From: Owenweeksia sp.
GTDB lineage: Bacteria; Bacteroidota; Bacteroidia; Flavobacteriales; Schleiferiaceae
Reading direction: 5' to 3'
Assembly: GCA_002695025.1 (NCBI GenBank)
Contig: NZNV01000033.1
Location: 40,066 to 104,065 of the forward strand
Length of the DNA: 64,000 nucleotides
Within the stretch, counting starts at the first letter, position 1. The number at the start of each line of letters is the position of its first letter. A program made the position numbers and the translations under genes. This document shows positions 48,733 through 59,282 of this stretch, one piece after another. The notes beneath the pieces are model-generated. The model was given only the letters and a program-made list of their open reading frames with translations, searched no databases and had not been told where the DNA came from.

Positions 48733-49965
48733 TTGAATTTCGAATTTTTTATAGCTAACCGAATCCTCAAAAGTAACACCGCCACCCGTAAAATCTCACG
48801 GCCGGTGATCCGTATTTCCATCTGGGCTATTGCCCTGGGTATGATCATTATGATCCTGGCCATGGCCACAGGTACCGGACTTCGTAAGGAGATCCGCAAC
48901 AAAGTAATTGGATTCGGGGGACATATTCAAATAATCAATTATCAGCCGAACCCCACCCTTGAGCAAACTCCGGTTAGCCTGGACGACAGCCTTTACCGGC
49001 AGTTGCGTAATCTAAAAGAAGTGAGCCATATACAGGCTTTTGGTAAAAAAGCCGGCATACTGAAGCAGGGCGACCTCTTTGAGGGAACGGTATTAAAAGG
49101 TGTGGACAGCTCCTTTAACTGGTCACTTTTCAACTCCTACCTGAAACAGGGCCACCGCTTGCACGGGCTGGATGCGCAGCGCAACGACAGTATCCTCATC
49201 AGCACGGCCCTCGCCAAAAAGCTACAGATTGCACTTAATGATAAGGTGAGCATCTATTTTGTGCGCGAGGCTCCCAAACCTCCCCTCCTGCGTTATTTCT
49301 ACGTAGCCGGCCTTTACCAGACTGATTTTGAGGAGATCGATAATACGGTGGTGGTGGGCGACCTCAGGCACATACAACGCCTGAACAAATGGGACAGTAC
49401 CCAAACGGGGGGCTATGAGATATTTGTGGAAGATGAGGAAAAGGCCGATGAACTGGCTTCCTCTCTACGTACGCTCCTGCCCTTTGAACTGGATGCGCTT
49501 ACCTCCCGCCAGTTAAATGAACAACTTTTCCAGTGGCTGGACCTCTTTGACATCAACATTGCCATCATCCTCATCATTATGATCATTGTGGCCATTATCA
49601 ATATTTCCATAGCCCTGCTTATCCTCATCCTGGAACGCACCCAACTTATTGGCATCCTCAAGGCTTTGGGAAGCCCCAATGTGTCCATCCGCAAGATATT
49701 CCTGTGGAACGCTTTTTACCTGATCCTGCGTGGTCTTTTCTGGGGTAACCTCATCGGTGTGGGTGCCTGCCTGCTGCAACAGCAATTCGGGTTGGTAAAA
49801 CTGGACCCTGCCACCTATTATGTAAGTGAAGTATCGGTTAACCTGGACTGGATAGGCCTGCTGTTGCTGAACGGTGGAACAGTGTTGGTATGCCTGGCCT
49901 GCCTGGTGCTGCCTTCTTATTTAATAACCCGTATTTCACCGGTAAAAGCCATTCGCTTTGATTAA
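48733..49965 (+). CDS. LolC/LolE-like ABC transporter permease (FtsX/MacB type)
   Basis: 410 aa inner-membrane protein. The N-terminal helix (ISIWAIALGMIIMILAMATG), a periplasmic domain (about 50-260) and three further helices near the C-terminus (INIAIILIIMIIVAIINISI, then two more) fit lipoprotein-releasing or MacB-like permeases. The TTG at 48733 starts MNFEFFIANRIL, the normal beginning of this family (homologues begin MNFPFYIAKR-like); the longer TTG at 48694 would add unrelated residues. The ATPase partner is not adjacent. Likely role is lipoprotein export to the outer membrane. Confidence 0.85.
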   Translation: MNFEFFIANRILKSNTATRKISRPVIRISIWAIALGMIIMILAMATGTGLRKEIRNKVIGFGGHIQIINYQPNPTLEQTPVSLDDSLYRQLRNLKEVSHIQAFGKKAGILKQGDLFEGTVLKGVDSSFNWSLFNSYLKQGHRLHGLDAQRNDSILISTALAKKLQIALNDKVSIYFVREAPKPPLLRYFYVAGLYQTDFEEIDNTVVVGDLRHIQRLNKWDSTQTGGYEIFVEDEEKADELASSLRTLLPFELDALTSRQLNEQLFQWLDLFDINIAIILIIMIIVAIINISIALLILILERTQLIGILKALGSPNVSIRKIFLWNAFYLILRGLFWGNLIGVGACLLQQQFGLVKLDPATYYVSEVSVNLDWIGLLLLNGGTVLVCLACLVLPSYLITRISPVKAIRFD

Positions 49966-49970
49966 CTTTG
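49963..49970 (+). promoter_or_regulatory. -7 box upstream of cystathionine beta-synthase
   Basis: TAACTTTG at 49963-49970, full match, 50 nt before ATG 50021; the box overlaps the permease stop codon. Confidence 0.45.
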
Positions 49971-50020
49971 CCGCGCCTTAAAATAGCCAGAATTTATACG
50001 ATTACTAAAGATACTTTTCA

Positions 50021-51394
50021 ATGAGACCCATCAAGAATATCTACGATAACATACTGGAAACCATAGGAAACACCCCTATGATCCGCCTTAATAAAATTGC
50101 TGAAGACATTCCCGCCACCGTGCTGGCCAAAGTAGAATACTTCAACCCCGGCCACTCCGTAAAGGACCGCATGGCCCTGCGTATGGTAGAGCAGGCCGAA
50201 AAGGAAGGCAAACTGAAGCCCGGGGGTACCATCATTGAGTGTACATCCGGTAATACCGGGATGGGTCTGGCCCTCGCTGCTATTGTAAAGGGGTATAAGC
50301 TCATCTGCACCCTCAGCGATAAACAAAGCAAGGAAAAGATGGACATACTGCGGGCTATGGGTGCAGAAATATATGTATGCCCTACCAACGTGGCTCCTGA
50401 TCATCCGGATTCCTACTATTCCGTAGCGGAACGGCTGAACCGTGAGATTCCCAACTCTTTTTACCCGTATCAATACGATAACCTGGCCAATCGCGAGGCT
50501 CATTATGAAACCACCGGTCCTGAAATATGGGAACAAACCGAAGGTAAGATCACCCATTTTGTGGTGGGCGTAGGCACCGGGGGAACCATTTCCGGGGTTG
50601 GTAAATACCTGAAGGAGAAGAATCCCAACATCAAAATATGGGGAGCGGATACCTATGGTTCTGTATTTAAAAAGTACCACGAAACCGGTGAGTTTGACGA
50701 AAAAGAGATCTATTCCTACATCACCGAGGGTATTGGTGAGGATATCCTTCCCAAGAACGTGGATTTTGACGTGATCGACCATTTTGAGAAGATCACTGAT
50801 AAGGACGGTGCGCTGGTTACCCGTGAGCTTGCCAAAAAGGAAGGCCTGTTCCTGGGCTATTCTGCCGGTTCGGCTTATCAGCTGATCCGCCAGATGAAGC
50901 ATGAACTTACTGAAGACGATGTGGTAGTAGTGCTATTTCATGACCACGGCAGCCGCTACGTGGGCAAAGTATTCAATGACGACTGGATGCGTGATCGCGG
51001 TTTCCTGAATACCGAAAAATCCACGGCCTATGACCTTATCAAAGGGCATAAGGACCTGAAACTGATCACCGCTAAAAATACCGAACTGGTATCTCACGCT
51101 ATCCAGAAAATGCAGCAGTACAACATATCCCAAATGCCCGTTGAGGAGGGTGATACCTTTGTAGGGTCTCTGGATGACAGCCGCTTGTTCCAGATGGTGG
51201 TTTCCGATCCTTCCTATGCCGAGAAAACAGTGGGCGAGATCATGGATAAGCCTTTTCCCGTGGTAGAGGCCAGCGAAGACGTAAAGAGTGTTTCCCGCCA
51301 TATCTCCAAAGATGTGAGTGCGGTACTGGTAAAACTGGATGATGACCAGTACCATATTATTACCAAACACGATATTATAGGTGCCCTGAGTTGA
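50021..51394 (+). CDS. Cystathionine beta-synthase with C-terminal CBS domains
   Basis: 457 aa PLP enzyme joining serine and homocysteine (or making cysteine from O-acetylserine-type substrates). The PLP lysine is K48 in NPGHSVKDRMALRMVE. The phosphate loop TSGNTGMGLALAAIV and VGVGTGGTISGVGKYL are typical. The last 120 residues are two CBS domains (AKNTELVSHAIQKMQQYN, KDVSAVLVKLDDDQYHI). This length and order match the CBS-domain form rather than plain CysK. Its stop overlaps the TTG start of the next gene. Confidence 0.9.
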   Translation: MRPIKNIYDNILETIGNTPMIRLNKIAEDIPATVLAKVEYFNPGHSVKDRMALRMVEQAEKEGKLKPGGTIIECTSGNTGMGLALAAIVKGYKLICTLSDKQSKEKMDILRAMGAEIYVCPTNVAPDHPDSYYSVAERLNREIPNSFYPYQYDNLANREAHYETTGPEIWEQTEGKITHFVVGVGTGGTISGVGKYLKEKNPNIKIWGADTYGSVFKKYHETGEFDEKEIYSYITEGIGEDILPKNVDFDVIDHFEKITDKDGALVTRELAKKEGLFLGYSAGSAYQLIRQMKHELTEDDVVVVLFHDHGSRYVGKVFNDDWMRDRGFLNTEKSTAYDLIKGHKDLKLITAKNTELVSHAIQKMQQYNISQMPVEEGDTFVGSLDDSRLFQMVVSDPSYAEKTVGEIMDKPFPVVEASEDVKSVSRHISKDVSAVLVKLDDDQYHIITKHDIIGALS

Positions 51395-52188
51395 TTGATG
51401 AACTCACAGACCCGCATGGTCATGTAATTCCCCTGGGACGGAGGCCACAGCGCATTGTATCCACCGTTCCCTCGCAAACTGAATTACTGGCCCACCTGGG
51501 CCTGGAGGATCAATTGGCCGGTATTACGGCCTACTGCGTGCATCCGCAGCATCTGCTGAAACAAAAAACCGTGATTGGGGGTACCAAAGACCTGCAGATA
51601 GAGCGCATCCGCACCCTGCAACCCGATCTTATCATTGGTAACCGGGAGGAGAACATAAAGGAGCAGATGGAGTTGCTGGCCAGGGAGTTTCCGGTATGGA
51701 TCAGTGATGTAAAAACCGTGGACGATGCCCTGGATATGATAGTAAAGGTGGGAAAATTGACGGCCACGGAAAAAAGATCCTGCGAAATTCATCAAAAAAT
51801 ACAGGCGGAAAGAAATAAGCTACAACCGCTTCCTCCCCTTAAGGTGGCCTACTTTATATGGAAAGAACCCTATATGCTGGCCGGGCCGGACACCTTTATT
51901 GGTAATATACTGCAGGAATGTGGTTTGAAAAATATAGCTCCTGCGGGAAAAGGCCGTTACCCTGAAATAAGCCTGGAAGAACTGCAACAACTCAAGCCCG
52001 ACCTGGTTTTGCTGAGTTCTGAGCCCTGGAGTTTTACCGCAAAAGATGCTCATTTTATGGCAGGTCAAATCCATAAGACGTTAGTTAAAATTGTGGATGG
52101 AGCGCTGTTTAGCTGGTATGGCAGCCGCATGCAGACCTGTTTTAAGTATTTGCAAGCTTTCTCTGAGGAAGTAAGACTTTCATATTAG
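51391..52188 (+). CDS. Helical-backbone metal-receptor-like (BtuF-type) protein
   Basis: 265 aa. Similar to periplasmic B12/iron-binding proteins: RRPQRIVSTVPSQTELLAHL, TKDLQIERIRTLQPDLIIGN and IPLG opening, with LLSSEPWSF at the far side. No signal peptide is seen, so it may act in the cytoplasm, or the start is further upstream but overlapping the CBS gene. The TTG at 51391 is used because the CBS gene stop codon lies in the same 4 nt and no ATG is in frame. Its ligand is unknown. Confidence 0.7.
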   Translation: MIDELTDPHGHVIPLGRRPQRIVSTVPSQTELLAHLGLEDQLAGITAYCVHPQHLLKQKTVIGGTKDLQIERIRTLQPDLIIGNREENIKEQMELLAREFPVWISDVKTVDDALDMIVKVGKLTATEKRSCEIHQKIQAERNKLQPLPPLKVAYFIWKEPYMLAGPDTFIGNILQECGLKNIAPAGKGRYPEISLEELQQLKPDLVLLSSEPWSFTAKDAHFMAGQIHKTLVKIVDGALFSWYGSRMQTCFKYLQAFSEEVRLSY

Positions 52189-52296
52189 CATAATATCCAA
52201 TAGATTTGGGGTCTAACTTTCATAGATTGGCTAACCACGAGATTCGATTGTGTAAATTCCCATGCACATTTTTACTTGTTTACCGGTTATGACCCA

Positions 52297-53067
52297 ATGG
52301 AACGACAAAAAACTGGTGATATGAGTTTAAGAGACCGTGTAAAAATGGTTCGTAAAGAAAACGATCTTTCCCAGGTTGACTTCGCCAAACACCTGGGTAT
52401 AACTCAGAGTGTTGTTTCCCTTATAGAATCCGGCAGGGCTTCTGTTTCGGTAGATGTACTGCAAAAGATAAGCGAGGAATTTGATGTAAGCTGCGACTGG
52501 CTTATTTACGGAAAGAATAAATATGCCCGCTTGTCCTATAAGCGCGACTTTGTACCGCTGGTTAATGTAGAAGCCAAGGCGGGCTACCTGGATAAACATG
52601 GGGCACACGAGTACCTGGAAACCCTGGAATTGTACAAGATCCCCGGGTTTGAAAAAGGTGATTACCGCATTTTTGAGGTAGAAGGCAATAGCATGATACC
52701 CAGCATACTTCCTACGGATAAGATCATTTGCGGAAGGATTGAAGACATCCACAAAATAACCGAAGGTACTATTTGCGTGATTGTTAACGACAAGGACATT
52801 ATCGTTAAGCGCATATACCATTCACGCAAAAAGGCGGATCAATTCATTCTTAAAAGCGATAATATCGAGTTCAAGAACATTGAGATATCCACCGATGAGA
52901 TCAAGGAAATATGGCAGGTTGAGGCCAAGATCACCAATGCCTTTACCAGTTCCTCTTCAGAAAATCATAAGCGCATGAACGAGCTGGAAGGAGAGTTAAA
53001 AGAGATCAAACAACAGCTTAAGGTACTTTTAAGCAAGTTTAACGGCCACCAAAGTGGCGTGAAATAG
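52297..53067 (+). CDS. XRE/S24 transcriptional regulator
   Basis: 256 aa (ATG 52297; an in-frame ATG at 52321 is possible). The N-terminus is an XRE helix-turn-helix: DRVKMVRKENDLSQVDFAKH and LGITQSVVSLIESGRAS. The C-terminal half is an S24/LexA-like domain with the Ser in FEVEGNSMIPSILPTDKI and Lys in DIIVKRIYHSR, the pair needed for self-cleavage in LexA. Phage-type repressors use this arrangement, but no phage genes are around; a chromosomal stress regulator is as likely. A coiled C-terminus (NELEGELKEIKQQLKVLLSK) may dimerise. Confidence 0.85.
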   Translation: MERQKTGDMSLRDRVKMVRKENDLSQVDFAKHLGITQSVVSLIESGRASVSVDVLQKISEEFDVSCDWLIYGKNKYARLSYKRDFVPLVNVEAKAGYLDKHGAHEYLETLELYKIPGFEKGDYRIFEVEGNSMIPSILPTDKIICGRIEDIHKITEGTICVIVNDKDIIVKRIYHSRKKADQFILKSDNIEFKNIEISTDEIKEIWQVEAKITNAFTSSSSENHKRMNELEGELKEIKQQLKVLLSKFNGHQSGVK

Positions 53068-53076
53068 ACATAACCG

Positions 53077-54111
53077 CTATTTCAACAAGCCCCGGTTGAT
53101 CTTTTTCACCATAGCCGGGCCCTCATAGATAAAGCCGGTATATACCTGCACGAGACTGGCCCCGGCATCCAGCTTCTCACGGGCATCCTCTGCTGTATAA
53201 ATACCGCCTACCGCAATAATGGGAAATTTACCGCCCGACTTTGTATGCAGATACCGGATCACCTCGGTAGAGCGTGCCTTTAAAGGTTTGCCGCTTAAGC
53301 CACCCATGCCCGCACTTTCCACAATACTGGTGGGGGTTTTCAAGCCGGCCCGGTTTATAGTAGTATTGGTGGCAATAATGCCGTGGATGCGCGTAATACG
53401 TACAATATCAATAATATCGTCCAGCTGCGCATCGGTAAGGTCCGGGGCAATCTTAAGCAGAATGGGCTTGGACGTATGCTTTTGCGAATTTTCTTCCTGC
53501 AGGCTTTTAAGGAGGTCGGTAAGTGGTTTTTTATCCTGAAGATCACGCAGGTTGGGCGTGTTGGGTGAAGATACGTTCACCACAAAATAATCCACGTAAT
53601 CAAAAAGACGGTCAAAACAGTACAGGTAATCTTCAATAGCCTGTTCATTGGGAGTGGTTTTATTCTTGCCAATATTACCACCGATGATCAGGTTATGGTT
53701 TTCCCGGTGCCTCAGCCTCTCCACCAGGGCATCCACCCCCTCATTATTGAATCCCATACGGTTGATCAGGGCTTTATCTGAAGGCAAACGGAATAGTCGA
53801 GGCTTAGGGTTACCAGCCTGCGGCTTGGGCGTTACCGTACCCACCTCAATAAAACCAAAGCCAAAGCTGGCCAGCTCTTCAAAGAGTTTCCCATCCTTAT
53901 CAAACCCGGCCGCCAGGCCCACTGGATTTTCAAACTCCAGCCCGAAGACCTTGCGTTTCAGTCGCTCATCCTTTACGGTAAAGCTACCTCGCAACAAGGC
54001 GCTCATACCGGGCAGTTTATGGATAGCCGCAATACAACGAAAGGTGAAGTGATGGATCTTTTCGGGATCAAAACGAAAAAGAAAGGGACGAATGAGGCTT
54101 TTGTACATCAC
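53077..54111 (-). CDS. pyrD: Dihydroorotate dehydrogenase (quinone), class 2
   Basis: 344 aa, membrane-associated enzyme of pyrimidine synthesis that passes electrons to quinone. The N-terminus [20 protein letters not shown] is the class 2 membrane helix. Catalytic and FMN-binding parts follow: [57 protein letters not shown] (class 2 uses Ser as the active base), [10 protein letters not shown] and [18 protein letters not shown] 54111. Converges with the XRE/S24 gene, 9 nt apart. Confidence 0.97.
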   Translation of the reverse strand: MMYKSLIRPFLFRFDPEKIHHFTFRCIAAIHKLPGMSALLRGSFTVKDERLKRKVFGLEFENPVGLAAGFDKDGKLFEELASFGFGFIEVGTVTPKPQAGNPKPRLFRLPSDKALINRMGFNNEGVDALVERLRHRENHNLIIGGNIGKNKTTPNEQAIEDYLYCFDRLFDYVDYFVVNVSSPNTPNLRDLQDKKPLTDLLKSLQEENSQKHTSKPILLKIAPDLTDAQLDDIIDIVRITRIHGIIATNTTINRAGLKTPTSIVESAGMGGLSGKPLKARSTEVIRYLHTKSGGKFPIIAVGGIYTAEDAREKLDAGASLVQVYTGFIYEGPAMVKKINRGLLK

Positions 54112-54154
54112 GGGAATTTGCCACGAAAATAATCAGAAAGCCTTTAATTAATCA

Positions 54155-54162
54155 TACTTTTG
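54155..54162 (+). promoter_or_regulatory. -7 box of smpB
   Basis: TACTTTTG at 54155-54162, a full match, 5 nt before ATG 54168; the mRNA would be almost leaderless. Confidence 0.5.
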
Positions 54163-54167
54163 CAGCT

Positions 54168-54623
54168 ATGGCCAAGGATTTCATCAATATCAAGAACCGT
54201 AAAGCGCGTTTCCAGTACGAAATTCAGGAAACCTTTGTGGCCGGGATCATGCTTTTGGGCACCGAGATCAAATCCGTGCGCGACAGCAAGGTGAGCCTGG
54301 GTGAAAGCTATTGCTATTTTAAGAGTGATGAGCTGTTCATTAAGAATATGCACATCGGTGAATATTCGCACGGCAACATCAACAACCATGACCCTTTGCG
54401 GGAACGTAAACTGTTGCTGCAAAAAAGGGAACTCTCCAAGCTCCAAAGCAAGATGGAACAAGGTGGAAACCTTACCATAGTTCCCCTGCGGCTGTTTATC
54501 AATGACCGTGGCCTGGCCAAGCTCGAAATTGCCCTGGGAGCCGGTAAAAAGCTGCATGATAAGCGAAACTCCCTCAAAGAAAAAGCGGTAAAAAGAGAGA
54601 TGGACCGCAAAATGAAGTATTGA
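54168..54623 (+). CDS. smpB: SsrA-binding protein
   Basis: 151 aa. SmpB carries tmRNA to stalled ribosomes. The RNA-binding OB fold is clear: KDFINIKNRKARFQYEIQET, GTEIKSVRDSKVSLGESYCY and GEYSHGNINNHDPLRERKLL. The basic C-terminal tail (KRNSLKEKAVKREMDRKMKY) reaches into the decoding site. Full length for the family. The tmRNA gene itself is not seen in this window. Confidence 0.97.
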   Translation: MAKDFINIKNRKARFQYEIQETFVAGIMLLGTEIKSVRDSKVSLGESYCYFKSDELFIKNMHIGEYSHGNINNHDPLRERKLLLQKRELSKLQSKMEQGGNLTIVPLRLFINDRGLAKLEIALGAGKKLHDKRNSLKEKAVKREMDRKMKY

Positions 54624-54832
54624 CATTTACGAATTTCTTCTATATTTGACCCATTAGTTCTTTGCATTAACCCGATCATTCACAGCTACCTCTGGCTTGC
54701 ACTAATTGCAGCGCATGCTTTACACGAGGGTTATTTGCGAAACTTCCGTTTCCCCCATTTATAATTTTTACCTGCCCACCTCCCCCGGGGAATGGTATTC
54801 TTCTGTATCCGCTGGTTTTAAAGCCTTTTGCC

Positions 54833-56080
54833 ATGGATAGGAAGATAGAGCATAAAGGTTTTTCTGTCCGTCAATGGGCCGGTATGGGCCTGGGGGGCAT
54901 CCTGCTTATTCTGGTATCCTATGCCCTCTTCAGCTCAGAGAGATCCGTACGACTGGACACTTCCAACCTGGTGATCAAAACCGTGGAACAGGCTCCCTTC
55001 CAGGAATTCATCAGTGTGGATGCCAGCATCCTTCCTAAAAAAACCGTGGTCATCGATGCGCTGATCAGCGGTAAGATCGTGCGTAAATACGTGGAAGACG
55101 GTACACAGCTGAAACAGGGAGAGCCCATCCTGGAGCTGGAGAATATTGACCTGCAGCTGGATATCCTCAACCGCGAAACGGCCGTCCTGGACCTCATCAA
55201 CAACATCCGGCAAACCCGCATAAACCTGGGATTGAACACCTCCAATCGCCAGAAGGAGCGCACCGACCAGCAATACCAATTACGCGAAGCTTCCCGCAAT
55301 TTCAGTATGAATAAAGCATTGTGGAAAGACTCCGTGATCTCCCGTTCCGAATACGAAGCCAGTCTTAACCAATACCATTATGCGCTGCGCAAGGCAAAGC
55401 TGCTGGACGAGATTGGCCGGCAGGATTCCCTTTCCGCTTACGAACAGATCAAACAGATGGAGGCCTCGCTGCACCAGTCCAATAAAAACCTGGAGCTGAT
55501 GAAGACCAAGCTGGAAGACCTGGTGATCAAAGCGTCTATTAATGGGCAATTGACCAACTTCAACCGCGAACTGGGCCAGCTGATCAACACCGGTGAGAAT
55601 ATCGGCCAGATCGATGTAACCTCCGGGTTCAAGATCCGCGCCCAGGTGGATCAATATTACCTCAACCGTATCACCATAGGCCAGCAGGGAGCCACCACTA
55701 TCAATGGAACGGAGTATACCCTCAGCGTTTCACGGGTATACCCTACCGTAGAGAACAGCCTCTTTGCCGTAGACCTTGAATTTACCGGAAAAGAACCGCC
55801 TTCCATAACCAGGGGTCAAAACCTGGTGGTGCGCATTGAATTGAGCACCCAGCGGGAAGCGGTAGTAGTGCCACGGGGTAGTTTTTACCAAAGCACCGGT
55901 GGACAATGGATCTATAAAGTGAACCAAAAGAATAACGAAGCCCAAAAGGTGAGCATAAAATTAGGCAAGCAAAACCCCTCCTACTTTGAAGTGCTGGAAG
56001 GTTTGCAGCCGGGAGACCAGGTAATCACCTCCGGTTACCAGGGCTTTGACGATTATACTAAACTAAAACTTGGGAAATGA
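54833..56080 (+). CDS. HlyD/MacA-type membrane-fusion protein
   Basis: 415 aa. An N-terminal anchor helix (residues about 16-34, GMGLGGILLILVSYALF), a barrel-sandwich half (DALISGKIVRKYVEDGTQLK), a long coiled-coil hairpin (about 115-215, ending LHQSNKNLELMKTKLEDL), the second sandwich half (INGQLTNFNRELGQLIN) and a beta-barrel and membrane-proximal domain. It is the periplasmic adaptor of the MacAB-like system whose ATPase and permease follow (4-nt overlap). No outer-membrane TolC partner is in the window. Confidence 0.92.
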   Translation: MDRKIEHKGFSVRQWAGMGLGGILLILVSYALFSSERSVRLDTSNLVIKTVEQAPFQEFISVDASILPKKTVVIDALISGKIVRKYVEDGTQLKQGEPILELENIDLQLDILNRETAVLDLINNIRQTRINLGLNTSNRQKERTDQQYQLREASRNFSMNKALWKDSVISRSEYEASLNQYHYALRKAKLLDEIGRQDSLSAYEQIKQMEASLHQSNKNLELMKTKLEDLVIKASINGQLTNFNRELGQLINTGENIGQIDVTSGFKIRAQVDQYYLNRITIGQQGATTINGTEYTLSVSRVYPTVENSLFAVDLEFTGKEPPSITRGQNLVVRIELSTQREAVVVPRGSFYQSTGGQWIYKVNQKNNEAQKVSIKLGKQNPSYFEVLEGLQPGDQVITSGYQGFDDYTKLKLGK

Positions 56081-56760
56081 TAAACCTTGAAAACCTGGTG
56101 AAGAAATACCGCACCACAGACGTGGAAACCACTGCCCTGGACCACATCAATCTTAGCATTCAAAAGGGCGATTTTATAGGCGTCATGGGTCCTTCGGGAT
56201 GTGGCAAGTCTACCCTCCTGAACGTAGTAGGCATGCTGGACGGCTGGAATTCCGGCTCCTACCGCTTTATGGATACCGAAGTGAAAGGCCAGAATGAGGT
56301 ACAGCGTACCCGCCTGCGTAAAAAGCACATTGGCTTTATCTTTCAGAATTTCAACCTGATCGATGAGTTGACGGTATACCAGAACGTGGAACTGCCCCTG
56401 CTCTACCAGGAAGGTTCCAAAAGTGAAAAGAAGCAAAAGATAGAAAGTGTACTGAGCAAACTTAAAATTGATCATCGCGCCAGGCATTTTCCGCAACAAC
56501 TTTCCGGTGGACAGCAGCAACGCGTAGCCATAGCGCGGGCCCTGGTGTATGAACCCGAAATACTGCTGGCGGATGAGCCTACCGGTAACCTGGATTCCGC
56601 CAACAGCCAGGAGGTACTGGATATTATTACCGGCCTGCATAAGGAAGGGCACACTATTATGATGGTCACCCACTCCGAGCATGATGCTTCCTTTTGCCAA
56701 AGTGTGATCCACATGAAGGATGGCGCCATTGTAAACCAAATACAGAACAGCCATGCTTAA
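56077..56760 (+). CDS. ABC transporter ATPase, MacB/LolD type
   Basis: 227 aa ATP-binding subunit. Walker [20 protein letters not shown]-loop, signature [15 protein letters not shown], Walker [16 protein letters not shown] and H-loop [12 protein letters not shown]. Overlaps the adaptor gene by 4 nt and the permease gene by 8 nt, a fully coupled operon. The subfamily is that of MacB/LolD/FtsE, working with FtsX-type permeases for export or lipoprotein release rather than import. Confidence 0.96.
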   Translation: MINLENLVKKYRTTDVETTALDHINLSIQKGDFIGVMGPSGCGKSTLLNVVGMLDGWNSGSYRFMDTEVKGQNEVQRTRLRKKHIGFIFQNFNLIDELTVYQNVELPLLYQEGSKSEKKQKIESVLSKLKIDHRARHFPQQLSGGQQQRVAIARALVYEPEILLADEPTGNLDSANSQEVLDIITGLHKEGHTIMMVTHSEHDASFCQSVIHMKDGAIVNQIQNSHA

Positions 56761-59170
56761 AAATTATCTGCAACTGGTGTTTCGCAATATGGCGAAGCAC
56801 AAGCTCACCAGTATGGTCAACATACTGGGCCTGGCCATAAGCCTGGGCGCCTTTATCCTCATCATACTCTTTGTGCGTTACGAAATGGCCTATGACACCA
56901 CCCATCCGGGCCATGAACGCATCTACCGCATGACGGAAGAACTGGATGCAGGCAGCTACGTGGAAAAATCATCGAGCATCCCCTATCCCGCCATGCCGGG
57001 CCTGTACCAACGGCATACGGAAATGATAGAAAGCTACGTGCGCCTGTACGATATGCAGCTGCCGGTAAAATCACTCAAGCTGGAAGACAACCGCCTGTTC
57101 AACGAGACGGGAATATTCTTTGCGGACTCCAACTTCTTTGAATTCTTTGACTTTCCATTGCTGCAGGGCGAAGCCTCTGCTGTGCTGGCGAAGCCGTTTA
57201 CCGTAGTATTGAGGCAGGATCTCGCTCAAAAGTACTTTGGCGATGAAAACCCCGTGGGTAAATCTATTTTCCTGGGCGGCCATGACCAGGCTCGCTTTGA
57301 GATCACCGGGGTATTTGAGAATGGTGGACCTTCACACATCCGGCCGCAGATGGTGATGGCCATCTCCACCATACGCACCTTCAGCCCCTTTATACAGAAT
57401 AACTGGGTGTGGAACCCCTGCTGGAGTTACCTGAAACTCAAGCCTGGCTTTTCAGCCGGTGACCTGGAGCCTCACCTGGACCCCTTTGTACAGGCCAGCT
57501 ATATAGACCGGTTGAAACCGATGGTTACGCACCTGCTGCAACCCATTACGGACATTCACCTCCAATCGCACCTGGAGTTTGAGATGGCGGCTAACAGTGA
57601 CATGAAATACATCTACATTTTTATTTCGGCCGCGCTGTTCCTGCTCATTGTGGCCAGCATCAATTACGTGAACCTGTCCACCGTGGGGTATTTTTCCCGC
57701 ACCCGGGAGGTAGGCGTACGTAAGGTGGTGGGAGCCTTGCCCGGGCAGATCCGCAGGCAGATCCTCATCGAATCGGTTTTTCTCACCCTTCTCTCCTATC
57801 TCGCTGGACTGCTGCTACTGCTTATCTGTTTTGCGCCTTTTTCCAACAGCCTGAACCTTACCGTATCCTACAGCGACCTCTTTCACGGGCCCACCCTGCT
57901 TATCCTTACCCTCTTCCTGGTAGGGGTTGGTTTACTGGCCGGCTCCTACCCTGCCCTGCGCTTTTCGCGGATACCGGTGATTTCGGTATTCCGGAGTAAG
58001 TTTTCCGGCAGCCAGCAGGGCCGTTGGTTGCGCAATGCCCTGGTGGTTATCCAGTTCTCACTCTCCATAGTGCTGATCATCTTTACGCTGAACGCCCGGC
58101 AGCAACTCACCTACCTCTATGAAAAGGACAAGGGTTTTGCCATGGATAATATCCTCATGTTCAAGATCACAGGCACGCAGATACCGCAACGTATGAAGAG
58201 CTTCAAGGAAGAAATGAAGAAGGACCCGAACGTTATGGCCGTTACCATGATGAACGAAATACTGGGGGTAAACAACAACAACCACGAGTTCAATTACGAA
58301 GGCCTGCCGGCCGGTGAATGGCACTACTTCCCCGCCCTTATTGTGGATGAGGAATTCTTGTCCACCTTTGATATTCCCTTGATTGCCGGCCGCGATTACG
58401 ACCCTATGCGTACGCGCGAAGACTCCTTATCCATGATCGTGAACCGCTCTATGGCCCGCTTCCTGGGCGTTCAGGATCCGCAGGAAGCCATCGGTAAACG
58501 CATGCAATCCCTTACGGGGGGCAATGAAAAGATCATTGGCGTTACGGAGGATTTCCACTTTAAGAGCCTGCACCACCCGGTGGGCCCTTTTGTGATGGAT
58601 ATTGAAAACCGGAACTCGGGTTTCTCCCACTATTTCGCCAAAATTGCCGTGGTGCGCGTGCGGGAAGTTACTCCTGCGGTGCTGGATCACCTGGAAGCGG
58701 TGTGGACCAAATTCGTGACCCACCACCCTTTTGATTACCGCACACTGAGTGACGAGATGCTGGCTCTTTATAAAACGGAAAACCAGATGGGTCTGCTGCT
58801 GAACCTCTTTACGGTTATCTCTATACTGGTGGCGCTTATGGGGCTCTTTGCCCTCAGCCGTTTCCTGGCGTATTTCAAGACCAAGGAAATTGCGGTACGC
58901 AAGGTGTTTGGGGCGGAAACCGGCTCCTTGCTGGTGCTGGCCTCCCGCGAACAGTTCATGCTGATCCTGATAGCATTGTTCATTGCGGTGCCGGTGGCCT
59001 GGTGGGCGGTGGATTACTGGCTGCAATCCTTCTCTTACCGTATTGACCAAAGTTGGAGCACCTACCTCATTGCTGCCCTGAGCACTCTTCTGCTGGCCAT
59101 GCTTACGGTAATGCTGATCTCCCTGCGGGCCATACGAAAACCGCCCGCGGATGTTCTGCAATATGAATAA
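56753..59170 (+). CDS. ABC transporter permease with two FtsX/MacB_PCD domains
   Basis: 805 aa. Begins [20 protein letters not shown], the start common to long Bacteroidota MacB-like permeases. Each half has a large periplasmic domain bracketed by helices. In the first half, TMs lie at about 20-42, 285-308, 335-358 and 380-400, with [20 protein letters not shown] between; the second half has [20 protein letters not shown] and TMs near 420, 680, 730 and 770. Together with the adaptor and ATPase it forms an export or peptide-efflux system. The substrate is not deducible. Confidence 0.92.
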   Translation: MLKNYLQLVFRNMAKHKLTSMVNILGLAISLGAFILIILFVRYEMAYDTTHPGHERIYRMTEELDAGSYVEKSSSIPYPAMPGLYQRHTEMIESYVRLYDMQLPVKSLKLEDNRLFNETGIFFADSNFFEFFDFPLLQGEASAVLAKPFTVVLRQDLAQKYFGDENPVGKSIFLGGHDQARFEITGVFENGGPSHIRPQMVMAISTIRTFSPFIQNNWVWNPCWSYLKLKPGFSAGDLEPHLDPFVQASYIDRLKPMVTHLLQPITDIHLQSHLEFEMAANSDMKYIYIFISAALFLLIVASINYVNLSTVGYFSRTREVGVRKVVGALPGQIRRQILIESVFLTLLSYLAGLLLLLICFAPFSNSLNLTVSYSDLFHGPTLLILTLFLVGVGLLAGSYPALRFSRIPVISVFRSKFSGSQQGRWLRNALVVIQFSLSIVLIIFTLNARQQLTYLYEKDKGFAMDNILMFKITGTQIPQRMKSFKEEMKKDPNVMAVTMMNEILGVNNNNHEFNYEGLPAGEWHYFPALIVDEEFLSTFDIPLIAGRDYDPMRTREDSLSMIVNRSMARFLGVQDPQEAIGKRMQSLTGGNEKIIGVTEDFHFKSLHHPVGPFVMDIENRNSGFSHYFAKIAVVRVREVTPAVLDHLEAVWTKFVTHHPFDYRTLSDEMLALYKTENQMGLLLNLFTVISILVALMGLFALSRFLAYFKTKEIAVRKVFGAETGSLLVLASREQFMLILIALFIAVPVAWWAVDYWLQSFSYRIDQSWSTYLIAALSTLLLAMLTVMLISLRAIRKPPADVLQYE

Positions 59171-59192
59171 AACTCCCCTATCATTTCAAAAA

Positions 59193-59219
59193 AGGTCGCC
59201 CGATGAGCGACCTTTTTTT
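59193..59219 (+). terminator. Terminator of the MacAB-like operon
   Basis: AGGTCGC (59193-59199) and GCGACCT (59207-59213), 7-bp stem, followed by TTTTTTT. Also preceded by A residues, so it could serve both strands. Confidence 0.85.
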
Positions 59220-59282
59220 GGTAAGGCATCATCCGGATGCATCGGTTAACACGTATTTTTAGGAACACTAAACTTCTGAAGT

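Noticed and set aside
52297..53067. Prophage repressor marking an integrated phage
   Set aside because: No integrase, structural or other phage genes in the neighbourhood; flanked by housekeeping genes.
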